DNA of 64,000 bases from contig NC_003284.9 of NCBI RefSeq assembly GCF_000002985.6, positions 4,712,001 through 4,776,000 on the forward strand. Direction: 5' to 3'. The notes beneath the pieces are model-generated. The model was not told the DNA's origin and made no database searches. It saw nothing but the letters and a program-made list of their open reading frames with translations. The DNA is from Caenorhabditis elegans. Its lineage: Eukaryota; Nematoda; Chromadorea; Rhabditida; Rhabditidae. Below, piece by piece: positions 11,011 through 24,000 of the stretch. The translations under genes were made by a program, and so were the position numbers. Every line of letters starts with the position of its first letter. Within the stretch, counting starts at the first letter, position 1.

Positions 11011-14000
11011 TCATGTGTTAACAGTAAGGTAATATGTCCAATATATAATGTTGAACAGTGTGAACAATCCGGGAAACATTATCATCGACAATCGATCGAT
11101 TTCTTCTGTGGTCCAATGCTAAACTCATTTTTATGTAACAATTTCAATATTCACCATTTTTTGTTACCTTCTTCATTTTTATCGATGCCATTGAACTAAA
11201 CTTGGTTTCCACTTGAGAAAATTGTGTCTCTTCTAATCCATCTAGAAGTAATACTTTCTCGGATCGGTTGGCATTTGGAGCATGGGAAATTGTGCTGCTC
11301 GACGCAATTATGAGCCGTTTTCGCATTCTTGGGTCTGAAAAAACGTAATCGTGAGAAAATGAAATGAATTTAATTATTAGCGTGAGATTATAACGGATCT
11401 TGAAAAGTGTTAGATACGTTCAATTTTGAAAATATATTGTGCAAAAATCTGCAAAAATCAAAAATCTAACTTCCCTCTTTTCATAAGTTGGGTTTGATTT
11501 TTTAAAGTGAATTAGCGCCAGTGAACAAAATGTTGGTATCTTCTCATATAGTGCCTAGAGAAACTCCAAATATCATATTAAACATTTTCAAAAAAAAAAT
11601 TAATTAAAAAAATGTATAGTAAAAAAGTGGCAATTATTCAGTTTTTGCCTATGCTAGTTTTGAAAAATGGCCAAAAAATTTGTTTAAAAAAATCACATTT
11701 TAATTATATTTTAAAAACTGTATGTTTAAAGGTAATCGAAATTGTTTAAAATTTTCAAAATTTGTTTAAAATTGATCTAAATGAAATTATTTAAATTAAT
11801 ATCAATTTTAGTAAATTTTAAAATTTACCAAAACTTACAAAATGTTAGAAAATGTTCAAAAATCTAAGTTTTTTAACGTTTCTTTATATAATACTTGGTA
11901 ACTTTAATTCAGATCGCTACTTCCCATAGGAAAGTATTAGGAGTTTTGGTAATTTCAATGTGACTAAAACGCCTATTCGCCGTTAATTTGCTATGAGTGC
12001 TTCACAATCAGTCAGCACAATGGGCTTTTTGAAATCAAACGCAAACGCTCTTAATTATCACGAAATATCTTCGAAAAATCTTGAAGAAATTTTCTAGTTA
12101 ATTTTTTTTGGCGGTTAACATATTTCATATTTTTCAGCGGTTCCTGAAAATTTCTAGGTACACTACTTACAACAACCGTTACCGCTAATCAAAGTATTTT
12201 CCATTTTGCCCTCATTAATACCTGTTGATCCGTAACTTTTGAACGACTGCGGAACATCATTCGGAATATGGTTTCTACATATCCTTGGGCTGTTTGGGCA
12301 CGATGATGGAGACATTAGATGAGAGCATGTACTATTCTCCCGACCTTTCTGATGTTTTGTCGCTTCTTCATCTTGTTGTTTTTGTTGTTGAGCTTGTCGG
12401 TTCTCAGAACGAGCACCCATTGAGCCAATGATCGCAAGTTCCAATAAGGAACAAAACACAAATGTTAGACAGACTAACATCCAAACGTCTAGGAATAATA
12501 ATTGATAATGATAAAAAAGCTTCACTATGTTACCTAAAGCTTTTACATAGCTTACTCGTGGCAGGTTCCTCATAATGTTACCAAACTGAAATGTCAAGGC
12601 TAACAAAGAATTGACCCCTAGCATTGTTCTGGCTGGTATCATTTTTGGTCCCAAGCAAAAACTGATCCAGCTGAAAGGAGAAGCGTGTTTGAAAAACAAC
12701 AACATGTTTGTGTAATACCTGATAAATATTGTAAGATATGTTGGAATATATGCTTGGAAAATATACCACCCGTAACGTCGACTAAAAACAAATGTCATTG
12801 TGAGCTCGTTCCATACACCAGCAGGATATATCTAAAAGTTATATGTATGTATATCTAATTGATAAAGAAAAAAAACGCTCATTTCAATTGAAAAATAACA
12901 TTTAAAAAAAAACCAACTTCATGTTTCAAGGATGTAGAATAATTGGACATAACAAAATCAGGAAGGACTATTTCCTTCTTCAAAAGCGACAAAGGCGTTG
13001 TCCAATTCATCCATTGCATATCAACCTGTAAACCAAATAAGTATCACTTTAAATTCATATAATATCATCAAACCTCCTGATTATTATAACTAAAAGATTC
13101 CAACGTAAGATGACAAGATTGTTGGTCCATTGGAAAAGCACTAAAATCCATGGAACAAGGTCCTTTCACCTGAACCCTATAGTTCACCCATACTGTACCA
13201 TTCGGGTATATCATAAGGAACACGTTTTTGAATGGTGATTTGTGAATATTCGCAGATTTACTATTGATGAAAACCGTATTAGGCTTCCAGATTTGGTCGA
13301 GGATCTGCAATTTTCAAAGCGTTAGGCTTTTCATACTTTTCCATAAGTACACTCACTTCAGAATTGAGAGACAAATTGTATTTGCACGGATTCAAGTGTT
13401 CATATCGAAGTGCCGAGTCCATCCAGAGCTCGGTGACGTAGATGTCCATATCGAAGTCACTTGTGATTTCATTTACTGAATTCACTTCTTGAACCCAGAC
13501 CTGCAACATTTGAGAAATAATGTAGACATTTTTGCAAATATTCGAGTTTCCAATTTGTTGAAGTATTAGTATATAAAGTAAAATTTGTTATTGTTATTGT
13601 TATCATGCTTACTCATAGTCAGTATTTTGTGTTTTTGAAGTTGTTCTCAGTAGAGCCCAGTTGAGCTGTAGTCCAATTACTAATTCTGGTCTAAAAAGAG
13701 ACCGGAAAGATGCCAATAGTTGCATTTTTATAGTAAAATTAATAACATCTTATTAAATCAAAAATGAAAAAACATCAAAGTTAGACTTAGCATATTTCGG
13801 CTAGCTTTTTCTATATTGAAAGCTTGAACATCGAATTTAAACCAGTTTTAGGTTTTCCTTATTGAAAAATCAGAAAAAAAAACTTCACTCAAAAACGCCA
13901 AAATAACAAAACTAGGTTATTTGTTTCAGCGGAAATTCGAAGAAATAATACCAGTTCTGTTTAATTTTTTTTTTGCAAACTGGAAAAAAAACCACTAAAA

Positions 14001-14851
14001 TTTTGTTAAAAATCTGTCAGCTTTGCTTTTTATATGTTATAGTCGTTTATTGAAACTGTTCTCCGTCATCCAGGGCAAAAAACTTCAACCTCTTAGTAAC
14101 TTGAAAAAAAGTCATAAATACCGCAACTAATTTCTGAAAAAAACCTACTTCTATCCACACAATTACGCCTGACTCCGATGGTGTTCTGAAGGATTTATAA
14201 TTGTTGAGCAATTTTTCGATGATTGTTTTATCAGAAGTGCATAGTTCCTCTCCATCTTCATCAGTGGCCGCCTGAAAAATATATGGTTTTTCAAAAGCTA
14301 AATAACTTTTCAATCTACCACTGCATTTGTGGGAAACGGAGTTGTGGGCGGCAGAGGGAAAAATTTGTTTTCCTAAAAAAATAAAAAGGTTTTGAAATAA
14401 AATTAAAACGGAGATTGAAAGACACTACAGAAGTGGGTTACGAACTGACAAGATTTGGAATTAGGAGTATGTTTTTTTTCTTTTAGTGGGTCAGAATTCA
14501 CAAAATGAGACGTGCGTTTTCAGTTGTTATAGTAAACGGCAGTATTTAGAAGTAGTGATTAATTTTATATTAAATTTCTAAAACTACATATATTTTGAGA
14601 CATGCGTGAGATTGTGTAAACACCCATTTAGCACCTCTTTGTAGCGTTCTCTCAGTTCACTGAGAATCAAGTTATTCTGAACGTAAAGTTTCCAATAGTA
14701 ACTCTGAAACTTCTATAAAATATGTGCCCTCTATTCAACTCCGGCCTACCTCCAGTGACTGCTCTGATGATTTGGCTTCTGGCGTTGGGGTTTGTGAGCT
14801 AGCAAAAGCCAGGAGAACGGCAAATAGGAAGACGTGCCGTGTTCGAATCAT
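11011..14851 (-). CDS. acc-3: Acetylcholine-gated-type Cys-loop anion channel subunit ACC-3
   Basis: Eleven exons (14851-14750, 14372-14319, 14271-14149, 13500-13357, 13304-13074, 13025-12918, 12831-12719, 12670-12534, 12488-12171, 11334-11155, 11105-11011) join into 534 aa. Order: signal peptide, ligand-binding domain, Cys-loop with Cys191 and Cys205 separated by 13 residues, then M1-M3. PAR at 304-306 precedes M2, the feature linked to anion selectivity. A Gln/Ser-rich intracellular loop follows, then a last helix near 510-530. In C. elegans this family (ACC-1 to ACC-4) is gated by acetylcholine; the minus-strand position between these genes fits acc-3. Intron 12489-12533 is only 45 nt, stop-free and in frame. 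The exon 10 donor is GTGAAT at 11154; the earlier GTAACA gives the wrong phase for the terminal helix. Exons 9 to 11 are the least certain part. Confidence 0.87.
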
Positions 14852-15426
14852 TCAAATACATTCGATGACGACTACAAATTGGAAATGAATTAGACGAGTT
14901 GTGAAAGCATTTCTCTGCAAAGTGGAAACTCAGGGGAAAGAAAACTTAAATTCTCAAGAAAAATAAAATGTCATTGTTCACGTTTTGTTCAAAATTGCAG
15001 ATGGGACAGCGTATTATTAGATTACAATTTTTAACATTAAAAGTGAAATTATTCGAAAAAAAAAGTTGGAAACAGAAACTAAATTTTTTAAGTTACGAAT
15101 TCATCATACTTGCAGTAGGGAGTAAATTGAAAATTGTTGCTCTGACCTAACTTTGAAATTAACTGACGATGGATATTGTTCAAAGAACAATGTATTAACT
15201 TCAACTATTTGACGCGAAACTCAAAAAGTTGGGTCTTGTACTTAACAAAACTCTTTGCAACATTCCTCTTTAAATTTTACAAAAACTTAGAATAGAACAT
15301 GTTTTTCATCAATTTTTCTTACAAAAAAATATACATAGGAAACAAAATTTACTGGATTTAGCAATCAGAGAAGGTTAATAAAATTGAGAAAACCAATATT
15401 TATACCTTTTGAATTTTGAAACTTAC

Positions 15427-15481
15427 GGTATATTGCTCCAGAGCGAGACCACTCCAAACTTCTGATCCTTCTTGACAGCTT
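15427..15481 (-). other. Possible 5' UTR exon of acc-3
   Basis: A 55-nt segment on the minus strand is bounded by an acceptor (CGTTTTAG) and a strong donor (GTAAGTTT). Its natural partner is the acceptor AATTTGTAG about 20 bases upstream of the acc-3 start. All three frames are open within it, but joining to acc-3 does not extend the signal peptide, so I read it as noncoding. Confidence 0.35.
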
Positions 15482-18400
15482 CTAAAACGTAAAAATTTTT
15501 GCGATAAATTCCATGAAATTGGTGGTCAGAAAAAAAGAAAAAAGACGAGAAAAGGTGAATTCAATTGGTTTGACACTGGATGGACAACGCACGTGAACAT
15601 TTGACCCATACGTTTCAATGAGAAAAGAGCAATTTCGGTGCTATTCCCTTCACCACTTCCCAAAAACCTTAACGACTTCACATTCTGTATTCAATAAACA
15701 CTTTTGAGCAAAAAAGGAAGCAAAGAGCACACCCGAGGTAAATGGAGCAACACTAGTAGGGGGCAGTAAAATGTATGGATCAGACAATTGGCCGATTCAT
15801 AATTCATGACACGTGATAAATACACATTTCTGACAATTGCGAATTGAAACGAGATGCTTGCAGAACAATTCAGAAAAAGAGAGGGAGCAATGCAGAGTAC
15901 AAAAAAAAAATTAATTAATATTTAAAGATTTTGTTATTATTATTATTATTCCCTACTACTCTGCACTAAAATTATTGTAAGCGCATTAAATATGTGTTAA
16001 AATATAGGAAAATAAATCTGACAGGAAGGGGCATTAGTTCATCGGAAGTATTCTAATGAAAACTCAAAATTCTTTCTAACGAGCTATTATGATACGGCAA
16101 TGAGATAAGCAGCAAATTGGCTCATAGACATTTGGGTGATTTGTGGTAGTTTAACACCTCGGACGCACCGACACACACACAAAAAAACCCTCACAGAGTG
16201 TGAATGTGTTTGGACCATTTGACGGGTGGGTCGGGCCACCACCCCATGTGTTGGCTCTGTCGAAAATGGGCCCCATTCTACTACTTCTCATTAGTTGGGA
16301 TTGGATAAAAGCATTCGTACTGTTGAAAGTGAATTTAAAAAAAAGGTCAGTGAAACAAAAATTGAATCAGTTCTCCGCTATACATTACAATTAACACAAG
16401 AGCAGGATAAAAACTGAAACATTTTCGAAATTAGTGAGCCGGCAATTCTTCATGTAGAGTATATAACTAAAATATTTGAAGTACGGTAAATGGGGAATTA
16501 ACTTGAAGGTTTTGTGAGGTTTATCAGTTAGGAAATATTTGAAAAATAACTCATATGTTGCTAAAATGACTTGGTAAAGTTTTTAGTAAAATTTTTAAAA
16601 ACTTTTACATAATAAAGCACACACTGGGAACAATCTTTAAAATTTGCCAAAACGTTTATAGAAAATTTAGAAATTCGCCAAAACTTTGACTGGAAATGTT
16701 AAAAAATCTACAAATTTTAAGGGGGTTTTGCTCTGATTTCCAGTCATTTTTGACTACATTGAAACTCAATTTAGATTGTATTAATTGTATTTAGACCAAA
16801 CTTCCACCGGTACTTTTGGATAAATTAATAAATTTGAAACTAAAAAAAAACGGTGTTTTCAAAATTTGAAATTGTTGATTGACTAAAAAATAGGAATAGT
16901 TTTCCGTTTTTTGTCTTCTTTTTCGGCATTTAAGCATACATGCATTTTTTCTATGTAGAGCCTGTCCCGAAAATTTTTTTAAGGTTGAGAAATTTATAGG
17001 TAAAGGTAATTTATATTTTTATCAAAAAAAAAGTTATTTAACAAAACAACTTATAATTGTTTGCCAAAGAAGTACAGAAACGGTAGGACCCAGTTACTTC
17101 ACAAACACCGATGTAATTTGTTTTGAAGTAATATATAAATTTAACTGTATCATATCTCAAATCACTTTCAATCACTTTGTATCATATCACTTTCAAAACA
17201 GACAAAAAATATTTCAAAAAATATTTTTAAGGAAGTTAAACAATCCAACAAACTGTTGCAGACAATAAAAACTAGAATCTGGTATAAAAAAACCAATCCA
17301 GAATAAACTTTTTGCATGAGGATATAAGGATCTCAAGTATTTCATGCAAATTGAATTGTACTTGAGAGGTGGCATAGAGGTGAAAGAGCAAATAGAACAA
17401 AAAAAATCTCTGCCATTCTGGGACTTGAGCCGCAATGACGACAACGACAACGACAAGATCGTTGTGCAATTTGAATATATTTTGTTCGTTTGAAATGCCC
17501 CACGACTTCGTTCGGCTCCTTTTCTTGTGGTGCACTTCTTTTTAGAAGAGCAGTTTTCGTGCTCTCAGAGATTTTCAAAACATAATCATGTTTATAGGAG
17601 AGCCTACGTGTGCTACCTTGATTACGGGAAGCTGCTGCTGCTGCTCGGGCACCCTTTTGGTGGTCGACCACGAAAATTATCCGATTCCTGAGGGGAACTA
17701 AACGAGAAGGAAAACGGAAATCGTGGAGGTGGACAGTGTGGAAGATAATCGTGGTCCAATGTACAAAAATAGGATTATGATGTTTGTTTTTTTTTACTCG
17801 CGATGTTTAAGTTTAAGAAAAATGGTCTCAATGGATGGGATTAGGACCATATGGAACAGAAAATAAAAAATATGAAAATAACATATGAGCCTATTTTTCT
17901 ATTTCTTGTTCAAAATTTGCGAGATGGGTGTCGGAACAAGAAAACATAACGTGGATCTGACTTTTCCCCTTCACGGCTCATAGAAGTTCAACAACAAGGA
18001 GAACAGGCAAACCGACGGCGATACGAAGAATCTTCTCCTCTTTTTTTGCGAAATAACATCACAAATGCTCTCACCTTTTGAAGACGATGTAAAATAAATT
18101 TTGAGCAGATTGGATTGCACTCTAGAAAACTTGAAAGAATGAGCAGTTGAGATGATGTCTATTGAAGTTCGAAGTATGCGATTTTTTTAAAGCCTTAAGC
18201 AGACACAGTTTGTAGACTTTTGAAATGAATAAAGAGACAGAAAATGTTTAAAAAAATCAGAGAAGTGAAATGTTCCAAAATTGTTCATTGAATTTGTTTA
18301 CATTTTTTAATCTGAAAAAAGTAGCAGCCTACTGGAACTAACAAAAAACTTTGAAAGCCTGTGCACCAAAAATGTGAAGGTGGCTCAGGCTCACAGAAAA

Positions 18401-21099
18401 AGCACATACTGTCAGAGTTTAAACGAAAATGGGCACGGAATTGCTACAGAAAAGTGATTAAAGTTGGCGGAGAAATTGTGGCAAAATTCCAAGTTATAAA
18501 TCAATTTTTCCAGCCCAAATTCTGGCTTCCGAATCGAAACAGTGCCTTCTGAATAGTTCTTCAAAATATGACACTACAAATAACTTAGCAGTAAAGTGAG
18601 CCTGAAATTGTTCAGGTCACTTTTTATCTTAACTAGTTTTTCTCCATCTAGTTCTGATTTCAAGATGTTCTAGAACCTGGATTGTTTTAAACCACACTTC
18701 TTGTGAAAATCTTAAGTTGTTCCCAGGTTTACAATGCGCCAAAGATTAGACGTGGAAAAATTCAGCTAGATATTGACCTGAAAGCCATTCAGATCAACTT
18801 TTTCTAGTTCAAAGTGATCGTCTGTTGCTGAACCCTTTGTGCTTAATAGTTTTAAGGCACTAAACCTAAATGTGAGCTGAAAATATTATTGCATGCTATA
18901 GTAATATACTGTAAAAAACAGCCTTATTGTTGAAAATTAGTTATTTGAACTATCCCAATAGATTCACTTGTACAAAAACCAAAAAAAAAGTGATTAGACC
19001 ACGTGCAAAAATACGATCAAGATTCATCCAAAGGTATGAGAAACTAATAAAACGCTCGACAAGATTGAGCAATAGATCAAGCAAGCAGTGCCCCGATAAT
19101 ATTTCACTTTCTTGTAGAACGGTCATAATTCAAACGATTGGTTCACTCACACATACACAGAGCACACGCTCTAACTACTTCATAGCTGACAGATTGCGGG
19201 ATGAAATATGAAAGAGAATGTGTGTGTGTGGGGGCACGGAAACTCAAATGAAGAACAGGACCAACGTAATGAAATTAGCCGACACGAGATAAAAGTCACA
19301 GAATTTAGTTGTTTTTCCTAACACATACATTGATACGGAAAATAACCTATTACAAGGACGAAAAATAAGGAAAACATAAAATTTAAAACATAATTTTCAT
19401 TTGGTGTTTGTAGGCATGTCTAGATGTTGTATATGCAAAAAAATCGAGCTTCTTGATTTTTCTGCTATTATGCTGGATTAGTCTGGTCAACTAAAAAATT
19501 TAACTCGCTTGAGTGGTAAACCAAATAAAAACATGTATCCTTCAACTTTTCGGGTTTGGAGAAAAACGTAGGCGCATGTTCAGAAATAAGGATTTTGAAA
19601 CCTTAAGTTTGACGTCTTTTGCAAGAAAAAAAAACTATTTTGAAAGAATCACGTAGCAAGTTCAAAGAATTTTGGAGTTAGTTTGATTTTAAAAACAAAA
19701 AAATATGCTTTAATAACATATAATTTAATGCGTTCTTATAAGTCAAAGGAACAAATGTTTCCAAATTTTTAATGTGATCGAAATTATGGTCTCGTTGGCA
19801 TTTTGTAAGATTTTCCCAAAGTGAAATTGGTTACAATATAGCATGATAGTCTAACGATTTTTTTTAATTTCATATTTTTTTAAACTATCAGTAAACTTTT
19901 GGTAAATTGCCAAACTTTTCAAAATTGTGGAATTTTCGAAAAATGTTTGGTAGTTTGAACCGCAATAATGTTCAAATGCGAATAATTAAAACATAACTAG
20001 GATTTAAAAGTCGTAGGCAACATTTTTTGAGTGTTTTCCAAAGTTATGATGGGGAAAAATTTAGTAAAAAAATGCCCAACTGATATAGAACATGAAACAA
20101 ATTTTAAAAAATTTTTGAAAAGTTTTACGATGAGATTTTATTGTTTTTAGCAACATAGATATATAATAATTTGAAAAATAGGTAATGTTTTTGGGGTAGG
20201 TACACCAGTACCAAAAATTATATCGTTTAGTCTGAAACTAAATTTGTGCTAGCTTCAAAGATCAGATAACCGTTTTGTTTCAAAAAATATTTAAACTTTA
20301 TATTTTGTACCTTTTTGCGGCACAAAGTCTTCTGAGAAAAAAACAAGATTCACAGGAACTCGTGTGACAAGTGTGGTGTATGCTCGGTGTCTTTTCGATT
20401 AGGATCTGAAATGTGGTATTGGTGTGGGAAGACCGCCGCGGGCAGGGAACAAAGGCGCAAAGAATAGCAAAGCCAGTAATGAATGCTCTGTGATGTCCCG
20501 ATTACCCTAATCTCGGTAAAAAAAAAATACGACTGAAGAACATTTGCTAAACTTCTGCCATTTGAGCACTCCAATTTCAATTCCATTGCCGACGTAGTGT
20601 TGGGGATGTGGTTCTGCAGAGACAGAATGGAAGGAAGTTGTGGTGCATATCACTAAAAAGCAAACCATCGTTTCGTCAAACTAATCCCAAAGAAAGTCTC
20701 TGCGGGGGAAGGGGACGAAACGGCAAGAACGGACGTACCCAACTCGTCGCTGTTGTTTCAATTGCACTTTTTACTATGTTCGGTGCCAAAAAAATGACAA
20801 ATTTTTTCGTGTTTCTCAGAATCGGTGATCGATGTTTTTTGATTTCTGACTTCATGGTGCCCAATGCAACCTGCTGAATGGGGGATGATAAACATTCCGT
20901 TCTGTTTATCAGCAAGTGCTAGGAACCGTTTCTATATTGATATCAGATACCTTTGCAGTTTACAACGTATTAGGTTACATCCCTACAAAAGGCGTGATTA
21001 GAGAGTGCGTAAACACCATATTCTTATCTTTGACCTCTGATTGTATTCCAAAAATATTGAGCGTATATAGCATTCTTACTTAAATAGTATCTAGGAAGC
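15482..21099. other. Large divergent intergenic region between acc-3 and aman-1
   Basis: About 5.6 kb without a supported gene. It holds poly-A/T tracts, an ATT run near 15,935, a somewhat GC-richer patch at 16,190-16,290, a GCTGCTGCTGCTGC run near 17,630 and two hairpin-forming 'cctgaa...ttcagg' repeats near 18,600 and 18,780. It should contain both promoters, but I cannot point to defined elements. Confidence 0.5.
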
Positions 21100-24000
21100 A
21101 TGAACCTCCAGGTCATTTTCCTATTTCTCGGTCTACTTGTCATTTATTCTTCCCAAGATTGTGCATGGAATGTAAGTTGAACTAGAGCATTTTCCTTATT
21201 GGTATGGTGCGCCGTAGTGTTGTAGACTGTAATACTAATGTTTGCTGGTCAATTCAAGATCTTAAATAAAACTTTGAATTTTGTGATATAACCGGTCTAA
21301 CGCGCAGTTTTAATGTTAACTGTTTATTAAGATTAGTTGCAAAATCTCAACTATACCGTTGTAAATCGAGTAGATCTTCCACGGAAGGCAGGTGCGTATA
21401 AAGGGACTGCCGCCTGCCTGGAACCTACTCGCCTTTCGCCGGTATTCTCGCAACATTTCTGTACTCTGGCGTAAAATCTGAGGCTTCGTAGTGGCCAACA
21501 CGTTTTGAGTTACGTTTCGCATTACTCAGAAGGCGCGCGTCGCGGCGTGAGACAAGCGGAGGTCGGCGCAAGAATGGTAGACGTTTTGGTGCCAAAAGGA
21601 GGCCCTACTGGTGACATTAAGGTTCAAACTTGTTTTACTTAGCCGTATTAATGAAACTATAATGACAAATTTTGAAGCTTTCCATAAAGTACGAGAAAAT
21701 TTGACTTTGCATTTGTTGAAATTTGACCGTTTTTTATCTTTGGATCTCCAGCTGAACAGTTTCAATGTTTTAATTCAAAAATTTCAGCAATTTTATTTTA
21801 AGCTTAAATTTCAATAGTAACAGCATTAAAATCAGATTATTTATTAAAAATGAGAGCATACAGTGTCAGATTCTCAAAATAACCATAACAATCTCAGACG
21901 TGCCATAAAGTGGATCAAGATCCGAATGTCATCACGGCTCATTTGATTCCGCACACCCATGATGACCTTGGTTGGATAAAGACAGTGGATCAGTATTTTT
22001 GGGGAGGCATGCATTTATTTTTCTCGCCTTGGGCGGTGTTCCAATAATTCGTTTGTTTCAGCAAAACCCGAGTTAGTTCCTGTTGGTGTGCAATATATTT
22101 ATAACACAGTTATAGATGAGCTACTTAAGAATCCTGATAGAAGGTTTGAAAAAACCATGGGAATTTGATTTCTAAAAAAAAGAAAAAAATATTCAGGTTT
22201 TCGTTCGCCGAGACCGGATTTCTATGGAGGTGGTATACTAGTAATAGTGACTTTGATAGGCATCAGTTGCAAAAACTAGTGAAAAACGGACAAATCGAGA
22301 TAATCGGTGGTGGTTGGGTTCAAAATGACGAAGCCACATCGCACTACGTCGATATCATTGATCAAATGACTTTGGGACTACAAGTTAGTTGTATTTGGCT
22401 TTCTACATAAAATCTATAAGGATTAAATGAAAAATGAGTAACGTGAAAAAATAAGCAATGAGTCACGATGTATTATTAAGATTTTATATACTACGTTTTA
22501 TTTCAAACCTTTCAAATTCAGAGACTGGAACAAATATTTGGAGAATGTGGAAAACCAGTTACCGGGTGGCAAATTGATCCATTCGGACATTCTCGTGAAA
22601 TGGCTAATATTTATAGAGAGGTATTCGATTTCAGCTCATCCATGTCATTTTACTCATGTATCTTTCACAGATGGGATACTCTTCTGTATACTTTGCCCGT
22701 ATCCACTACCTTGAAAAACAAATCCGATTGAAAAATAAAACTTTAGAGTTTATGTGGAATACTTCGGATGACATCACTGGCAAGCAATAAGGGGAGGGAT
22801 GGGCTTTCTAAAATGTATTTTTACAGACAATAAACTTTTCACGGGAGCGTTTTTCAATGACAACTACGGACCACCAGAGGGATTCTGTTGGGATTCGCTG
22901 TGTGGAGATGACCCAATAATGGATAATTTGAATATCGAAGGGTATAATGTTAAGGAGAAGGTTGACGCATTTGTTGATCATGTTAAAAACCAGGTAACTA
23001 CTCCATTGGGTTGCCAGAAATTTTAATATTCGAGAAATAGCGAAATTACCCATTTCTAGAAATTTTGAAAACTGACTATGACCTTAATTACCGATTGCCA
23101 GCAATTCTGAAAACCGGCAATAACCTAAATAACTGACTTTCAGAATTTCTAAAAACCGGCAATTGCCTTAATAAGAAATTTTTGGATTTTTTTTAAAATT
23201 TTTAATTCTGTAAATATAATTTTGATTATTTTTATAAATTTAGACTAATATATTGTGTACCAGGGGTTGGTACCCTATACGGCAAAATCAAAACAACTTT
23301 AGGTTGGTATACAATTATTTTTAAGCTTTATGTTTCAGGCTGCTCATCAATCTACAAACCAAGTAATGTTGCTAATGGGAAGCGACTTCCAGTACACCAA
23401 TGCAAACTCGTGGTATGTGAACTTGGATAAACTTATCAAGTATGTCAACGCTGATGTAAGTTACTTTCCAACCCTATTCGACCAGTCAAAATGTCTTCTA
23501 CAGACTTCAAAAAAAGTTCGAGTGATATACTCAACTCCTGCATGTTACACAAAAGCTGTTCAAGCAAAGACCCCCACACTTTCCGTTAAACACGACGACT
23601 TTTTCCCATATGCGTCCGGACGACATTCTTACTGGACAGGCTATTTTACAAGTAGACCAGCTTTCAAAGGAATGATTAGACAAGCAAGTTGTATGTTGCA
23701 ATTAGCAAAACAGCTTGATGTCATTGCCAATCTTGGGCCTGAGGATGACTCGGATATTGAAATCCTTCGCGAAGCATCTGCGCTTGTACAACACCACGAT
23801 GCTGTTACGTTAGTCCGATAATCAATGCGTGTGAAAACTTGATTTTTCAGAGGTACTGCTAAGGAAAATGTGACCAGAGATTATGAGAAACAACTTGCAA
23901 AAGGAGTGAGCGAAGTTGAAGTAAGAAGTGAAAACGAGAACCCGATCTCTAAAACTTTGAAAACTTTTAGGTTGTTATAAACGATTTTATGAAGAAAATG

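Noticed and set aside
12163-12798. Single 211-codon reading of acc-3 through 12,489-12,533 to the TAG at 12,163
   Set aside because: It inserts 15 unrelated residues before M3 and stops without M4. Removing the 45-nt intron and using the GTAAGT donor at 12,170 restores the channel layout.
17342-17671. 109-codon minus-strand ORF with an Ala run
   Set aside because: The Ala run comes from a GCTGCT repeat and the Arg/Cys run from a CGACAACGA repeat. Two other frames are also open, as expected for low-complexity DNA.
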